Assembly: GCF_003945595.2 (NCBI RefSeq)
Contig: NW_024103441.1
Location: forward strand, 1,364,001-1,428,000
Direction of reading: 5' to 3'
DNA: 64,000 bases
DNA from: Pipra filicauda
Taxonomy: Eukaryota > Chordata > Aves > Passeriformes > Pipridae
This document shows, piece after piece, positions 62,152-64,000 of this stretch. The notes under the pieces were generated by a model. The model saw nothing but the letters and a program-made list of their open reading frames with translations, was not told the origin of the DNA and made no database searches. The translations under genes and the position numbers were made by a program. Each line of letters starts with the position of its first letter. Within the stretch, counting starts at the first letter, position 1.

Positions 62152-62902
62152 TCTGTGTGCTTGTTCTGCTAAAAGACTTGAACTTGTTCAATCTTACGCA
62201 GGAACAACTCCACTGAGTTCAACAGTTACACACTCACAGACTGAACTTTGCAAAAGTGGAGCTTTAGGAAAAAAATCTCCCCTCTCCCTGAGCCTGACAG
62301 TGAAGGGCTCTGTTCAGTCACCCAAAGCGAGCACTTCCACCGACACCATGGGTAAGTGTGGTGCTTTGATAGAGGGAATTTACTACAGTACTGTAACAGT
62401 GAGCAGCCCAGAAGCACGGCTGCCAAATTGTTTTAACATTATCAAAACGAGGATGACTCATTTTTTATGCAGTTTGACATTTTGCCTTTGAAATCTCAGA
62501 TTTTTCAGCATGCTTGGCAGGCTCCCTCGGAAGTGAGAGTGCACAATTTGGATTTTTTCCAGCGACATCTTACACGATGTACAAGAAAGTACTTGTGCGT
62601 TATTTTAAACAGACATTTCGGCCAACTGGTTTCCCCCACGTACACTTGTATGAAAGTACAAAATACAGAAGTCCCGACAGAGGTGTTCATCTCTACTGCA
62701 AGGACATGTGAAAATAATTCACTGCAATTACTCTAAGACATTTCAGACAAACAGGGAAAACTACAGCAAAGGGGCCATCACCCTGTTTGCCAATGCACAA
62801 CAAGCCAAAGGCTTCAGCAGACACTCCACAGATCTTAAAGACTCTGGGTGCACAAATAAGCTTAAGAATTCATTTTCCTACTCTGCTTTAAAAAAGTCCT
62901 CA

Positions 62903-62905
<3 letters not shown>

Positions 62906-62936
<31 letters not shown>
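62906..62936. repeat. Poly(T) tract, 31 nt
   Basis: An uninterrupted T run on the plus strand. It could be the poly(A) tail of an antisense retro-insertion, but no source gene is recognised on either side. Confidence 0.97.
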
Positions 62937-62939
<3 letters not shown>

Positions 62940-64000
62940 TTAATCATGTTTGGTAATGAGACAGCAAGGGAAAAAAAACTTACTAAGAGAAGACAGGTTA
63001 GCAGACATGTTCAGAATGTTTTTAAATCCATGCTTGGGAAGTTTTAGATGTTTGTGGCACCAACTGTTCACTCCCTACCAGAGCCACCCCCCCACAGATC
63101 CACCTGCCCCGGAGCACATCAGGGTGATGCTGAGCACCAGCACGTTCAGTGCTGCCGATGCAGACGTGGGACAGCTGGGGCTGGAGAGGTCTGGGATCTG
63201 CCCCAGCAGAATTGCCAGGGCTCATCTCTCCATCCTGGAGGCTCCAGCAGGCCTTCCAGCACTTCGGGGACCCCGCTGCCCACCGGGTGCCCACCAGCAC
63301 CAACGGGGGGATCGAAAGACAGGGAGACATCAAAAGAACTCAAGGAGCTCGGTTTATTTAGTTTATCAAAAGTTTATATAAAGATCTTCATAGGGAACAG
63401 ATGTTTGACAAGCATTTTTCAGTTTAGCAAAAGATAACACATGAAAGCTGTGGCTAGACAAACTCAGAGCAGCAATAACATACAGTTGTTTAAGGGGAAA
63501 AGAAGGTCATTCAGTTCATATTGGACAGCTTTGCTCTTAGTATTGGCAGATACATTCTGCTGGGAGAATACTGTGGAAAATTCAGTTTTGTTTTAATTCC
63601 CTTTAATGCAGGAGAGGCCTGAATGCAGTAAATCTGAGCTATGTCAGCCACAAAGGCTCAACAGAATATTAGCCAATATATCAATATAAACTACACATCT
63701 CTAAATGACAAATTATTGTACATATGCATGTGGAATTATCTGTTTCCACATAAAAATGATCAACGGCATGAAAACCTGGCTAGATGCCTACAAAGGTGTG
63801 TTTTATTAATCAACAGGCAAATAACTGCAGAGACATTTACAACTGGGAGCCTGCCATACCTGCATTCCACACAGCTGTTCTCATGGCAAAGGAGAACAGC
63901 TCCACATATTCCCACTGTAGGGGAACCACAGTTCTCCCAAGTTCCCCAACAGAAGTGCAAGTCCACCAGCACAATGGCAAGTGGAAGGGACAATGTCCTG

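Larger units (their letters stand above)
45189..62175 (+). ncRNA. MIR181A2HG: miR-181 host transcript (pri-miRNA lncRNA), inferred extent
   Basis: The inferred primary transcript runs from the TATA-box promoter through both mir-181 hairpins. Exon 1 would be about 45189-45336; it has no ATG and ends in a strong donor CCAG|GTAAGG. Candidate internal exons are at 46339-46388, 57871-57926 and 58182-58210. A poly(A) signal AATAAA at 62146-62151 followed by a GT-rich stretch could end it; another is at 61337-61342. The promoter-to-mir-181a-2 distance is 14 kb here. The extent and exon structure are inference; the hairpins are certain. Confidence 0.45.
61076..64000. other. Downstream flank of mir-181b-2
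   Basis: Contains two plus-strand poly(A) signals (61337-61342 and 62146-62151) and a 31-nt poly(T) run. No exon, including the N-terminal NR6A1 exons, is recognised. In mammals this region lies in the long first intron(s) of NR6A1. Confidence 0.45.

Overview
The window is vertebrate nuclear DNA and almost certainly avian. Short CR1-like LINE 3' ends (near 9.5, 27.6, 39.1 and 44.1 kb) are the only clear interspersed repeats, and I saw no mammalian SINE. Introns are compact and GC-rich islands are sharp. The gene content matches the NR6A1 / mir-181a-2~181b-2 locus (human 9q33, which I recall as chicken chromosome 17).

The left 26.6 kb is one protein-coding gene on the minus strand: NR6A1 (germ cell nuclear factor, GCNF), an orphan nuclear receptor. 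Eight coding exons are recognised directly, from the DNA-binding-domain exon (19733-19963) to the stop codon (6151). Every junction has a GT/AG pair and the phases chain without a break. A CpG-rich first exon at 26482-26509 adds nine codons in the correct phase, giving a 439-residue model. The mammalian-type N-terminal exons were not found, so a second promoter beyond 64 kb is possible. The 3'UTR appears to run about 6 kb, from the stop codon to a poly(A) signal at 178-183.

From 26.6 to 45 kb no exon is recognised. This stretch holds an (ACNG)n tetranucleotide array beside the NR6A1 first exon, CR1 remnants, a frameshifted ORF remnant near 31 kb and AT-rich DNA. At 44.7-45.9 kb lies a strong CpG island with two CCAAT boxes, a CACGTG E-box, a TATA box and a first exon without ATG ending in a good donor on the plus strand. 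I read it as the promoter of the miR-181 host lncRNA (MIR181A2HG). On the same strand, 14-15.5 kb downstream, are two textbook microRNA hairpins, mir-181a-2 and mir-181b-2; the second abuts a 21-bp minisatellite.

The most interesting signal links the two genes. The NR6A1 3'UTR carries six miR-181 seed matches, one of which pairs with miR-181a at 15 of 16 positions (nt 2-17). It also carries let-7, miR-125 and miR-196 sites. The locus thus encodes a developmental repressor and, on the other strand, a microRNA family positioned to silence it.
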